A stretch of DNA of 49,011 nt from a bacterium (GTDB lineage: Bacteria; Fidelibacterota; UBA8477; JABMPR01): assembly GCA_013202895.1 (NCBI GenBank), contig JABMPR010000099.1, positions 1-49,011 on the forward strand. The letters are read 5' to 3'. The notes beneath the pieces are model-generated. The model saw only the letters and a list, made by a program, of their open reading frames with translations, was not told where the DNA came from and searched no databases. This document shows, piece after piece, positions 32,768 to 41,366 of the stretch (its first letter is position 1; every line of letters starts with the position of its first letter). The position numbers and the translations under genes were made by a program.

Positions 32768-34066
32768 TTAGTCATTGGGTTTCCGGGAAAACCGTTTAAA
32801 GATTCCATCACTCTTTTTCTTGGCAATCAAAGCGCTTCGCAGTTTTCGAGCCGAGTTTAAGGCTTTGTCCAAATGCTCCAATACCCACTCGATTTCATCA
32901 TCACTAATGGTGAGAGGCGGAAGGAATTGACAGATTGATTTATCGTTATTGGCGTAAATCATGAGCAGATCCTGGTCATAGGCTGCTTTTGTGAGTGCTG
33001 GTCCTGCATATTCATCCCTGAGTTCCAGGCCAATCATCAAACCGCTTTGTCGGATTCCAGTAAAAAATTTGGGGTATTTCCGGCTTAAACTTTCCAGACC
33101 TGAGCGGATCTTGACTCCGGCATCCCTCACATGTTTTAAAAAGGTCTCTTCGGATGTGAGCTGAAGTACTTTCTGACCTACGCGGCAACCAAGCTCAGCG
33201 CCTCCGAAAGTCGAAATATGAATAAAGGGTTCCTTTTGAAAAATTGCATCCAGAGGCTCACGAATAATAGTGGCTGCGATGGGATAGATTCCCCCTGAGA
33301 GGCCCTTGCCGATTATCACCATATCAGGTACAATTTCAGCATGCTCAAAAGCCCATAATTTTCCTGTTCGTCCCAGACCTGATTGAACTTCATCCATTAT
33401 CAGTAGTGTACCATTCTGGTCACACAAAGATCGCACTTGCTCCAGATAACCAGCCTTTGGAATGGCCATGCCTAACGTGGCCGGAATAGATTCAAGGATA
33501 ACGGCAGCTACCTGATCATCCAAGCCTGCCTCCAGCGCCGGGGCATCATTAAAAGGAATCTGAACTTTGTCAGCGAGGCTAACTCCAAACGGTTCACGGT
33601 ATTGGGCATCTCCCACAGATAACGCCAGTCCGGTGTGGCCATGATAACCACCCCTGGCGGAAATGATTTTCCGGCGTCCGGTATGTCCCAGTGCCAGTTT
33701 TAGTGCCAGATCTACGGCCTCACCACCCCCAACACTGAAAATACAAATATTGAGATCTTCTGGCATGCTGTTAGCCAGCTCTTTTGCTAAAATTGCTCGC
33801 TCCGCGCTCATGAGGTGGTGATTACCGATATCCAGCTCATCCAAGGCAGATTTCAATGTGGCTACGATTTCCCCATGACGGTGGCCAAAATTAAAAACAC
33901 CTCCATTGGAATGACAGTTGAATAGACGTTTTTTACCGTCAATATCATAGAGCCAGGGACCCTCCCGGTGACCCATCACAAAATCCATCCCGTATTTTTG
34001 ATAAAACGCCACCTTACCAGCGGAAACATGGGATTTAAAATCGCTAATTATTGATTGCTTATTCAT
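32768..34066 (-). CDS. Class III PLP-dependent aminotransferase
   Basis: Protein of 432 residues. Class III signatures: GPWLYDIDGKKRLFNCHSNGGVFNFGHRH, FSVGGGEAVDLALKLA (cofactor phosphate loop), GGYHGHTG, LLIMDEVQSGLGRTG and IIGKGLSGGIYPIAA, with the Schiff-base lysine in GKGLSGG. Related enzymes include acetylornithine, ornithine, 4-aminobutyrate and glutamate-semialdehyde types. The FNCHSNGGVFNFG opening is not that of the well-known arginine-pathway enzymes, so the amino donor and acceptor are unassigned. The ribosome binding site GAGG is about nine bases upstream. It starts a three-gene unit with the kinase-fold and C69 genes. Confidence 0.92.
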   Translation of the reverse strand: MNKQSIISDFKSHVSAGKVAFYQKYGMDFVMGHREGPWLYDIDGKKRLFNCHSNGGVFNFGHRHGEIVATLKSALDELDIGNHHLMSAERAILAKELANSMPEDLNICIFSVGGGEAVDLALKLALGHTGRRKIISARGGYHGHTGLALSVGDAQYREPFGVSLADKVQIPFNDAPALEAGLDDQVAAVILESIPATLGMAIPKAGYLEQVRSLCDQNGTLLIMDEVQSGLGRTGKLWAFEHAEIVPDMVIIGKGLSGGIYPIAATIIREPLDAIFQKEPFIHISTFGGAELGCRVGQKVLQLTSEETFLKHVRDAGVKIRSGLESLSRKYPKFFTGIRQSGLMIGLELRDEYAGPALTKAAYDQDLLMIYANNDKSICQFLPPLTISDDEIEWVLEHLDKALNSARKLRSALIAKKKSDGIFKRFSRKPND

Positions 34067-34246
34067 TATTACTTGACCTCTTAAGCTACACTTATTGGGT
34101 CTGGTGGCTTTTTATTCAAAAACCAAAACTGGCTGCTTAATCTTGGTGTGGGAGCCTTTTATCATGACGTGAGCTTTTCGCAAATCCCCCATTTAAATCT
34201 GCATCATTCAACTTGATCAAATTCGTGATGAGCATAAGATAATTTC
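34067..34246. other. Spacer between two minus-strand operons, 180 bp
   Basis: This separates the end of the nine-gene sprA operon from the aminotransferase start. Only a short TTGATCAA palindrome is visible. I see no convincing terminator hairpin with a T-run, so read-through between the two units is possible. Confidence 0.5.
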
Positions 34247-35077
34247 TTAATAACTCCAATAAAGTGTAACAAAATGACGAAGACCTAAACGGTGGTCAAT
34301 TTGGTAAATGCCATATCCTAAGGAAAAACTGTTCCAGGCACTGGTGAATCCAGCTGAAGGGTGGATTCTTACAGAGGGGTCAGCCATCTCAATCTGTAGT
34401 CCCCCCAGGAACTCAAAACCTTCTGTGAGTGGATAAGAAAGTCCTGAAGCAAGTGGAAAAGAACCATTGCTGACTTCAGTCAGTAGCGTGAGTGATCCAA
34501 ATTCAGCGTCCAATTCTCCCCATATCTCAGATGGTAATGTGGTGCTTTCCTCATCCAGTTTTCCAGTCACCCCAAAATGACGAAAGCCGCCACTGAGAAT
34601 AATGCTTTCATTTAATGCATATGCTGCAGCAAGATTGAGAGATAGGCCGGTTGCTGAAGTGTTCAAAGACCGCTCATAGATAAGCTCAGCGCCTAATCCA
34701 AGCGTAAATTGTTTGAATTGGTGAGCATAGGCTCCGCCGCTGTTGAATAAGGTATACTCAAATGTGCTAATGGGATCTTCACTGGGAATTTCATTTCGTA
34801 GTTCAAGTTCACCGCTATGCATGGCCTGCACGCTGAAATGAGCCTGTTTCATATCAATCCCTATATAAGCACCTTGAATATCCTCCACCCAATTCCACAC
34901 ACTCAATGTAACCTGGTGCTCTGGATGAGTAAGGATACGAGTGGGCTTCACTATTGGATTTAGACTAATCCCCAGGGCAGCATCACGGGTATCCGTAGGC
35001 GTATTCAAGATGTCAAAACTGCTTTGAGCCATACAGCTGCTGACGACTGCCAATATGATAAACGTTTGTCGGTACAT
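34247..35077 (-). CDS. PorQ-like outer-membrane beta-barrel protein
   Basis: The ATG at 35077 is preferred: it shares one base with the upstream stop (TAATG), as at 13827, and gives a clean signal peptide ending CMA|Q. The mature N terminus SSFDILNTPTDTRDAALGISLNP resembles the opening of PorQ-type barrels. Amphipathic beta strands run to the terminal aromatic motif TLYWSY. PorQ works with PorU, PorV and PorZ in processing and attaching T9SS cargo in Bacteroidota; the role of this divergent copy is inferred only. It is the last gene of the sprA operon. Confidence 0.75.
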   Translation of the reverse strand: MYRQTFIILAVVSSCMAQSSFDILNTPTDTRDAALGISLNPIVKPTRILTHPEHQVTLSVWNWVEDIQGAYIGIDMKQAHFSVQAMHSGELELRNEIPSEDPISTFEYTLFNSGGAYAHQFKQFTLGLGAELIYERSLNTSATGLSLNLAAAYALNESIILSGGFRHFGVTGKLDEESTTLPSEIWGELDAEFGSLTLLTEVSNGSFPLASGLSYPLTEGFEFLGGLQIEMADPSVRIHPSAGFTSAWNSFSLGYGIYQIDHRLGLRHFVTLYWSY

Positions 35078-36048
35078 TAGAAGATCACTCCCCATCCTAT
35101 ATAGTTTCGCAAACCTTCGCCTTTGACACCGGAGGTAATCCCCAGATCTATGTGCATTGCTGGACCCTGATTGATGGATAGCTCGTAGCGGGCACTAAAA
35201 CCTGGAATAATTATCTCATCTTCATAACTCATTCCTGTTTTCAATGATAGATTCTTTATACCATTCCACATAAGTGCTCCGCGAAAAATATCTGCTCCGA
35301 TGAAATAGTGGTCATGCTCCACAGCCACAGAAAACAGCTTTAGCTTTTCATGCCATCCCCAGGCCAGACTGACGGGAAACTCATCCTGGTAACTGCTGCC
35401 ACGTTCGAAAAGATCCTGGGTCTTCCATTTATAGCTGCTATTCCAATCTTTTACTGCCAGGGCAAAAGTGCTAGTGCTTCTGGGTTTAAAGAGTATGCCC
35501 AAACCAGCTCCAAAGCCGCTGGCTTTAAGATCTAGCCAGTCGTCGTCAGATGTAAACTTGCGGGTGAGAAGCTTTAGTGAGAGTCCAAATGCCAGTTTTT
35601 CTGAAAATCGATTGGAAAAGGACACGAGATAAGTCATCTCTGTATCGCTCATGTCACCTGCCTGATATCCTCGGGAATCGCGTGCCTCGATATTTTTGGT
35701 GCCTGCAGCGACAATTCCAACCCCCAGATAGGCTGTAGGTGGCAGGGGAGCGCCGGCATTTACTGAATAGATAAAACGATCAAGGGATAACTGAACCATG
35801 CCAGCATTAAAACTGCGATCATTAATAAAGGCATTGGAGGCTGGGTTTTGGGCATAGCTATTTGTGCTGCTGTTATGGAATAAGGTAATACCTCCAGTTC
35901 CGGCTGCCATTGGATCAGAAGTGAATCTTGAAACAGTCCCTGTAAACCCTCCCAAACCAGAGCCCAGAACACTCTGTACAAAGATCAGAAACACGCTGGC
36001 AAAGGTGCATATGGAAAGGTCATTTATTTTTTTAAGCACTAACTTCAA
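35077..36048 (-). CDS. PorV/PorQ-family outer-membrane protein
   Basis: The TTG at 36048 overlaps the upstream stop in TTGA and gives a short n-region (MKLVLKK) before a signal peptide ending VLG. Starting further upstream would place acidic residues before the signal and lengthen the overlap. The segment FTSDPMAAGTGGITLFHNSSTNSYAQNPASNAF is the PorV-like opening (normally AYNPAG). About 14 amphipathic strands follow, with final GWGVIF. PorV-like proteins dock on SprA to collect CTD cargo, so their presence in the sprA operon fits. Ser rather than Gln follows the cleavage site here. Confidence 0.82.
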   Translation of the reverse strand: MKLVLKKINDLSICTFASVFLIFVQSVLGSGLGGFTGTVSRFTSDPMAAGTGGITLFHNSSTNSYAQNPASNAFINDRSFNAGMVQLSLDRFIYSVNAGAPLPPTAYLGVGIVAAGTKNIEARDSRGYQAGDMSDTEMTYLVSFSNRFSEKLAFGLSLKLLTRKFTSDDDWLDLKASGFGAGLGILFKPRSTSTFALAVKDWNSSYKWKTQDLFERGSSYQDEFPVSLAWGWHEKLKLFSVAVEHDHYFIGADIFRGALMWNGIKNLSLKTGMSYEDEIIIPGFSARYELSINQGPAMHIDLGITSGVKGEGLRNYIGWGVIF

Positions 36049-37667
36049 TTGATCACCATCACTTTCGTCCAATGCATATCGTCACCCACTTCAATTCGAA
36101 TAAAATAAGTGCCATTTGCCACCAGATAACCACTCTCGTTTCGCCCATTCCAGGTTAGCTCCTGTGATCCTGCATATTGAGTAGGTGTAGCGTCCATTAC
36201 CGTGTTTACCCTGTGCATGGCAAAATCAAAAACAGTGATGGAGATCTCATCCCCTTGATCTGCAACAAAACGAATAATCAGATGACCCTGACCATTTAGA
36301 AGTTTATCATAACGAGGTGTAAATGGATTAGGATAGGCGTAGAAATCATCCCCCCCAACTGTACTTCGGGCTTTATGAATGTCCCACGAGAGTCCACCAT
36401 TATTGCTAACAGCCAGACCATCTCCAGTACCTACCCAGATTGCCCCATCATTGTTTATTAATACTGAATAGACGGCATCAGAGTAGATCACCTCCGAATA
36501 ATCTAAATTATGGTAATTTGGCAGTAATACAAAATTCAGTCCGTCTCTGGTTTTCCATAGACCCTCATCGGTGGCAGCGAATACGGCATTGGGTTCAGAT
36601 CCAATATTCCAGACGCGACTGCCCAACAGGGGTGCCCGCCAGTAACCAGTCTCACTATCATAAAAGCTGAAACCAGTTGCATCCCCGGCACCTGTGGTGA
36701 TCGTGGATGCCCAGATTCGCTCGGATCCATCATCCAAAGTTTGACGGTTTAATGCAATGACCCAATTACCTGAAATGTTAGAGTTTTGAAAAGTAAAATG
36801 CTCCCAGCTTTCACCTCCATCAAGAGATCTGTTAATCCCTCCAGATGTGCCAACCCAGATAGTATCGCTCCAGGCTTTTACGGCAAAAGCGATATGATTT
36901 AAGTGAATCAGTGGATCTAAAGCATAATAGGTAGCAGCAGCGGGTAAGTTGTCCTCATCCAATGAAATGGTATCAAGCTCAAGGGTGTCCAGCTGCAAAG
37001 AATGAATCATGACCGAATCAAGTACATCGAATTTATCCCAGGGCAACATCACTTTTTCCCAGGTGTCACCCAGATCTGAAGAGACTCTCAGTCCACCCCC
37101 AAAAGAGGTCGCCCACAGACGCTCCCCATCAAAAGCCAGATCATACGTGATATTTTGAACAGGTGTAACCACATCCACACTAAGGATAGTTACTCCCCAA
37201 AGATCTAGTTTTGAATATTTACCATAAGTAGTATCACCATCCATCACTGCTACCTGTAGTTCGTCCATGGGCTGACCCAAAAAAGTCCAGCTGGCTCCAC
37301 CATCAATTGAGCGACTAATGCCACCCCCGGCCTTGAGATCACCAAAGGCTGTGGTTGTATCGAAACCCATGGCAACCCACAGGGTATCGCCATAAACAAC
37401 CAGAGCTGAAACGCCACCTTGCCCGAGATCTGGATAACGAGAGCTGTAGCCAACAAACGATTCACCCCTGTCAAACGTGGCACTGAGCCCATGGCCAGAC
37501 CCCAGCCACAGGGTATCTCCAACACCTGCAATATCTGAGATACTACTACCGATAAGACCGCTATAAACAGAGTCAGCAGATTCGAGAGAGAATTGGGTAG
37601 GACGCAATAATTGCGCCTGAAGCGTCACGGACGTCAGGAGCAGGAGAAGTAGTTGGGTCTTTCTCAT
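36045..37667 (-). CDS. Beta-propeller surface protein with T9SS-like sorting domain
   Basis: Protein of 540 residues. The signal peptide ends LQA|Q. Repeated blades with BNR/sortilin-like character occur through residues 40-440: DTLWLGSGHGLSATFDRGESF, GGISRSIDGGASWTFLG, GGLRVSSDLGDTWEKV, GGINRSLDGGESWEHF, DGLAVSNNGGLSWDIH. The last 95 residues are an FlgD/Ig-like sorting domain: YAYPNPFTPRYD, ISITVFDFAMHRV, NGTYFIRIEV and final TKVMVIN. It is probably exported by the SprA system encoded upstream in the same operon. The start overlaps the previous stop as ATGA. Propellers of this kind often serve binding or scaffolding functions. Confidence 0.85.
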   Translation of the reverse strand: MRKTQLLLLLLTSVTLQAQLLRPTQFSLESADSVYSGLIGSSISDIAGVGDTLWLGSGHGLSATFDRGESFVGYSSRYPDLGQGGVSALVVYGDTLWVAMGFDTTTAFGDLKAGGGISRSIDGGASWTFLGQPMDELQVAVMDGDTTYGKYSKLDLWGVTILSVDVVTPVQNITYDLAFDGERLWATSFGGGLRVSSDLGDTWEKVMLPWDKFDVLDSVMIHSLQLDTLELDTISLDEDNLPAAATYYALDPLIHLNHIAFAVKAWSDTIWVGTSGGINRSLDGGESWEHFTFQNSNISGNWVIALNRQTLDDGSERIWASTITTGAGDATGFSFYDSETGYWRAPLLGSRVWNIGSEPNAVFAATDEGLWKTRDGLNFVLLPNYHNLDYSEVIYSDAVYSVLINNDGAIWVGTGDGLAVSNNGGLSWDIHKARSTVGGDDFYAYPNPFTPRYDKLLNGQGHLIIRFVADQGDEISITVFDFAMHRVNTVMDATPTQYAGSQELTWNGRNESGYLVANGTYFIRIEVGDDMHWTKVMVIN

Positions 37668-38545
37668 TGAAAGACTCTTGGCATTGGTGAAATTTGACTC
37701 GAGGCTTTCATGAGGGATCCGGGAACCGGAAGCACCACTGTTGAGTCTTCAATAGGTTCGGCATCAATTCCCAGCCAAGACCTTGCATTAAAGGTCCAGT
37801 AATAAGTTCCATCAAGTTGATTGCTCAGAAGCCCAAACTGTAAACTGTATATCCCATCACCTACAACTTCATCACCACTATAATAATCAGTATCACCATA
37901 GGTAAAAATCACTTTGCTGCCGCCATCATCATGAAGCGGAATGGGAATACTATCGTTGGCCCAAGACCCATCTGGTCTGAGAGTCCTCATGCTTACGTCT
38001 CGAATCTCATCAAATCCTTGGGAGTGACTGACAATTATTACCAATGTATCTAGCACCAGACTACCAGCTATTAGTTGGAGTGAATCAGGGCGGATGACCT
38101 CTAAAAGAATGGGTGGACTAGGTTTTATTGGTTGGAAAGATTCAATGTCAGATTTTAGTAAACCATTTGAGACCACCTGGACATTGAGGGTCCAGAGACT
38201 ATCAAATAAGGTAGAGTCTGGAAGGATCCAGTTTCCATCAAATGAATTGTCGTTTATCTGAATATCATCACCAATTCCTTCGTCATTCAAAACCAGCGAG
38301 GCCATCAGAGTCGAGCCTGCTTCAAGTCGGGCTGTTACTTCCAGACTAGGCTCAGGTGAGACACTGGCTACAGAAAAAAAGAATTCCTGGGCAAGGTAGT
38401 CAAATTGGAATGCGGTGATTTCAACATACAGCTCCAGATCCTCAACACCTTCCAGAAAAGGCTCCTCATCCAGAGTTGTCGGTGATTGATCACAACCCAG
38501 GAATAGCAGTAGAGACAGGGTAAATAGTATTATTTTACTTCGCAT
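37664..38545 (-). CDS. Lipoprotein of unknown function with Ig-like segments
   Basis: Numbered from the preferred ATG at 38545 (MRSKIILFTLS), which gives a standard lipoprotein signal with lipobox FLGC; an in-frame ATG at 38560 is also possible. The mature part has two predicted beta-sandwich segments, with LVLNDEGIGDDIQINDNSFDGNW resembling the macroglobulin-like domain found in FCB lipoproteins, and VSMRTLRPDGSWANDSIPI followed by GDEVVGDGIYSLQF. No enzymatic motif is seen. It overlaps prmA by 16 bases and the propeller gene by four (ATGA), so it likely belongs functionally with the propeller and PorV/PorQ-like proteins. Confidence 0.75.
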   Translation of the reverse strand: MRSKIILFTLSLLLFLGCDQSPTTLDEEPFLEGVEDLELYVEITAFQFDYLAQEFFFSVASVSPEPSLEVTARLEAGSTLMASLVLNDEGIGDDIQINDNSFDGNWILPDSTLFDSLWTLNVQVVSNGLLKSDIESFQPIKPSPPILLEVIRPDSLQLIAGSLVLDTLVIIVSHSQGFDEIRDVSMRTLRPDGSWANDSIPIPLHDDGGSKVIFTYGDTDYYSGDEVVGDGIYSLQFGLLSNQLDGTYYWTFNARSWLGIDAEPIEDSTVVLPVPGSLMKASSQISPMPRVFQ

Positions 38546-39378
38546 AAATAGGCGATCCATTCGTTTTTAGTATATGGTTTTAATATTTTCCAGGGTGAAT
38601 CCGCCAGCAATTCTCGTATTTCCTCATCCTCAGTTGCCAGAAGTCCAGAAACCAGCACTTTTCCGCCAGTTCTGACACAATCGAAATAACTGGGGAGCAG
38701 GGGAAATAGTCTGGCTTTGATAATATTAACAAGCATGAGATCATAGGGTGGGTTCAATTCAGGCGATTCCGTAATTTGCAGTCTAAATGCAGAATTAATT
38801 CCGTTCAACTTGAGATTATCCTGGATATTTTCTTCTGTAACCGGATCATTTTCAATAGCATCGATCCAGGCAGCTCCCAGATGCAAAGCGGTTATCCCAA
38901 GGATGCCGCTCCCCGTGCCCAGGTCCAACACCCGCTCATTACCTCTGATGCAAGTCTCTAACATCTCCAGGCAGAGTTGAGTCGTCTCGTGGGTACCCGT
39001 ACCAAAAGCCATTGCAGGTCGAATTCGAGTTTTTACCCGGTGAGAGTAATCTGTTGGAAGCTCCCATTCAGGGAGAATAATAAGCTCATCAGAAATTTGT
39101 GTTGGTTTAAAATATGCCTGCCAGTTTTTATTCCAGTTTTCTCGGTCAACCACATCCTCCGATATGCTGGAATCAGGATCAAGGTCTTTTAGGAACAGCT
39201 TGAGTTCATTAAGAACCAACTGAATATCATCATTCAGTGCATAACTAACCTGAAAAGTATCGTCTTTTTCAACAATGGCCAAACCACCCAGAGCCAGGGC
39301 AAAATCCATGGCGATTTCTGCGTGCTCTTCAGCCACGTGAATATCAGCTGAAACCCATTGTGAAACAGTGTCTATCAA
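38530..39378 (-). CDS. prmA: Ribosomal protein L11 methyltransferase
   Basis: The TTG at 39378 is chosen: it overlaps the ATPase stop in TTGA and has GGAGG nine bases upstream; the ATG at 39405 extends into the ATPase gene. An N-terminal substrate-recognition domain precedes the SAM-binding domain with PAMAFGTGTHETTQLCLEML, VLDLGTGSGILGI and LMLVNIIKARL; the ending NEWIAYLCEVK is typical of PrmA. It trimethylates lysines and the N terminus of ribosomal protein L11 in the cytoplasm. The product is a housekeeping enzyme placed among envelope genes, and it may simply have been captured by the operon. Confidence 0.93.
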   Translation of the reverse strand: MIDTVSQWVSADIHVAEEHAEIAMDFALALGGLAIVEKDDTFQVSYALNDDIQLVLNELKLFLKDLDPDSSISEDVVDRENWNKNWQAYFKPTQISDELIILPEWELPTDYSHRVKTRIRPAMAFGTGTHETTQLCLEMLETCIRGNERVLDLGTGSGILGITALHLGAAWIDAIENDPVTEENIQDNLKLNGINSAFRLQITESPELNPPYDLMLVNIIKARLFPLLPSYFDCVRTGGKVLVSGLLATEDEEIRELLADSPWKILKPYTKNEWIAYLCEVK

Positions 39379-40424
39379 GACAGACCACCTCCGTTTTGTA
39401 GCCATCTCAGAAATAGGGGATCGTAAATGTAATACCCTTCATCGCGGCTGATGAGCCATCCTTCGCGTAATAATTTTAATACCGTATTATGAGCAGTGCT
39501 GGTGGCGGACAATCCAAATTCCCTTATAAAGCTCAATTCAGTTGGATGGGAATTCCCCCTGGATAGACCAATTAACAGGCGCTTTTCGTTTAAACCGAAA
39601 TTATCCCAGTCAGATGCAAAGATAACATTGTGCTCTTTCAGCATTTTAATGATTGTGCGTTCCAGGAGCCGCGTCGTGTTACCCTCGAGCCAAAGTTGGG
39701 CCAGAGAATGAGCCACTTTTTGAGTCAATTGTGCTTGTCCATTTGTAAATTTAAGCACTGAATCAGCCAGGTCAAAATCACTGAGCCCCATGCGACGAAA
39801 ACGTTGTGTAAGAAAACGATTGAACGCAATCAAATCCAAATTATTAATAACAAGGTGCTCATGCCGGGAAAAGAAGGGATTCGAGTTATTATCAAGGATT
39901 TCGTGCATGATATCTTCTCGATGGCTAACAATCACGTGAGTGATTCCACGTCTATCGCGAAGATTTTCCCTTAATTCACCGATAATCCCATCCTTTAACT
40001 TGACCAGGTGCTGAAACTCATCCCAGGCAATGGTAAACTTTTGATTGCTTTGTTTGACAAGCTTATACCATAGATCAAATACTGGGCTTAGTGTGGTATC
40101 ATGGTCATTTTCACGCAGAAGTTTTGTCTGTCCAGACTCTTTTACCTCAGGGAATCCATTTTCCAGAGCCTCCAATAACAGGTTGGCAAGATCCGCTCTA
40201 CTGACCACGAAACTCAAATCTAAATAAATTGAAGCAGATGGGCTTCTCCTGAGAACGTATTTGAGTAAACTGGTCTTTCCAGTTCCTCGATAACCGCTAA
40301 TAATCAGGTGCAGCTGTTTTTCAAGTGCTGCAGCAATAAACTCCTGCTCTTCAGTTCGTTGAAGGTAATGAGCTCCCCGGCTGGGTTCTCCCCAGAAGAA
40401 TGGGTTGGCGTAGATCTTACTCAT
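39375..40424 (-). CDS. AAA-type ATPase with C-terminal winged-helix domain
   Basis: Protein of 349 residues. Walker A is SGYRGTGKTSLL (residues 43-54), Walker B is TIAWDEFQ, and an arginine-containing sensor-like segment follows (VIVSHREDI). The C-terminal 90 residues (LIGLSRGNSHPTELSFIREFGLSATSTAHNTVLKLLREGWLISRDEGYYIYDPLFLRWL) form a winged helix of the kind seen in Orc/Cdc6-like and prokaryotic archaeal-type ATPases (Pfam family ATPase_2). It probably binds DNA or acts as a switch protein. No partner is obvious. It sits between the glutaminyl cyclase (27-base gap) and prmA (TTGA overlap). Confidence 0.82.
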   Translation of the reverse strand: MSKIYANPFFWGEPSRGAHYLQRTEEQEFIAAALEKQLHLIISGYRGTGKTSLLKYVLRRSPSASIYLDLSFVVSRADLANLLLEALENGFPEVKESGQTKLLRENDHDTTLSPVFDLWYKLVKQSNQKFTIAWDEFQHLVKLKDGIIGELRENLRDRRGITHVIVSHREDIMHEILDNNSNPFFSRHEHLVINNLDLIAFNRFLTQRFRRMGLSDFDLADSVLKFTNGQAQLTQKVAHSLAQLWLEGNTTRLLERTIIKMLKEHNVIFASDWDNFGLNEKRLLIGLSRGNSHPTELSFIREFGLSATSTAHNTVLKLLREGWLISRDEGYYIYDPLFLRWLQNGGGLS

Positions 40425-40451
40425 GGTCTGAGTCCTCTCTAACTCTATTTA

Positions 40452-41357
40452 TCATTGTTGGTACAACCAGCTTAACAACGTGTTACCAACAGCATCAAGA
40501 CTTTCTGGACTACAGTGATCCGGTGTGTCATCATGTGTGTGCCAGTATTTGTTATCGGCTCCAGGATATTCAAAATCTATGATATCAATTGCGGGAATCC
40601 CTTTTTCAATGAATGGTACATGATCGTCGTACATGGAACTGCCTACCTGCAACTGGAACTGGTCATAGCCTATCTCAGCGCCAAGTAGCCAAATCTCTTC
40701 TATCAATCGTGGGGCTGAACGGTAAGATACTGGATCAACCTTGATTGTCAGTTCAGCATCCCCAACCATATCCAGAAGGATGACCTGTTGGGCTAGCGGT
40801 GGATAGGGATGATTCACATAATAACGGCTTCCCAGCAGGTAATATTGCAGATCACCGGACTTCCCATAATCCTCCCCGTCAAACAGGATTATATCGATTC
40901 CAGGATTGACAGGCGCATTCTGCAGTTGCCTTGCGATTTCCAATAGAACAGCGACACCACTGGCACCATCATTCGCTCCAATCATCGCTTTATTGGGAAA
41001 GTATTCATCATATTCAGCCCGTGGTCTGGTATCCCAGTGGGCACACAGAATGATGCGTTGAGTTTTCTCTGGCTGAAAGCGGGCGATAACATTAGTTAGC
41101 TTCAATTGTCTATCACCATATGGATCATCCTGTAAAAAATTCTGTAGATGAAACTCATCAGCCAGTGGCTCCAGGGTATCCCGGTAGAATTTCAGGGCTG
41201 CTTCGGCTCCCTTGGAATTTGGTTCTCGCGGACCAAAATCACATTGTGCAACCAGATCCTCGAAAGCACGCTCGGAATCAAAATCCGTTTGAGCTGCCAC
41301 AGGCGACAGCCAACACGAGCTGATCGATAGCATGAGTATTATTTTAATGATATTCAT
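40452..41357 (-). CDS. Glutaminyl-peptide cyclotransferase (M28-type)
   Basis: Protein of 301 residues with a signal peptide ending VAA|Q. It matches the M28 fold of glutaminyl cyclases: CAHWDTRP (His107, Asp109), GANDGASGVAVLLE (zinc Asp130), ILFDGEDYG (Glu162), LLDMVGD, and PAIDIIDFEYP followed by YWHTHDDTPDHCSPESL, in which Trp-His-Thr is the cyclase-type zinc histidine block. These enzymes convert N-terminal Gln to pyroglutamate in the periplasm. The single-zinc residue set (Asp, Glu, His) fits cyclase rather than a two-zinc aminopeptidase. It lies ten bases after sprA in the same operon. Substrates are likely the Gln-initiated mature exported proteins encoded here. Confidence 0.9.
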   Translation of the reverse strand: MNIIKIILMLSISSCWLSPVAAQTDFDSERAFEDLVAQCDFGPREPNSKGAEAALKFYRDTLEPLADEFHLQNFLQDDPYGDRQLKLTNVIARFQPEKTQRIILCAHWDTRPRAEYDEYFPNKAMIGANDGASGVAVLLEIARQLQNAPVNPGIDIILFDGEDYGKSGDLQYYLLGSRYYVNHPYPPLAQQVILLDMVGDAELTIKVDPVSYRSAPRLIEEIWLLGAEIGYDQFQLQVGSSMYDDHVPFIEKGIPAIDIIDFEYPGADNKYWHTHDDTPDHCSPESLDAVGNTLLSWLYQQ

Positions 41358-41366
41358 AAGCCAGCC

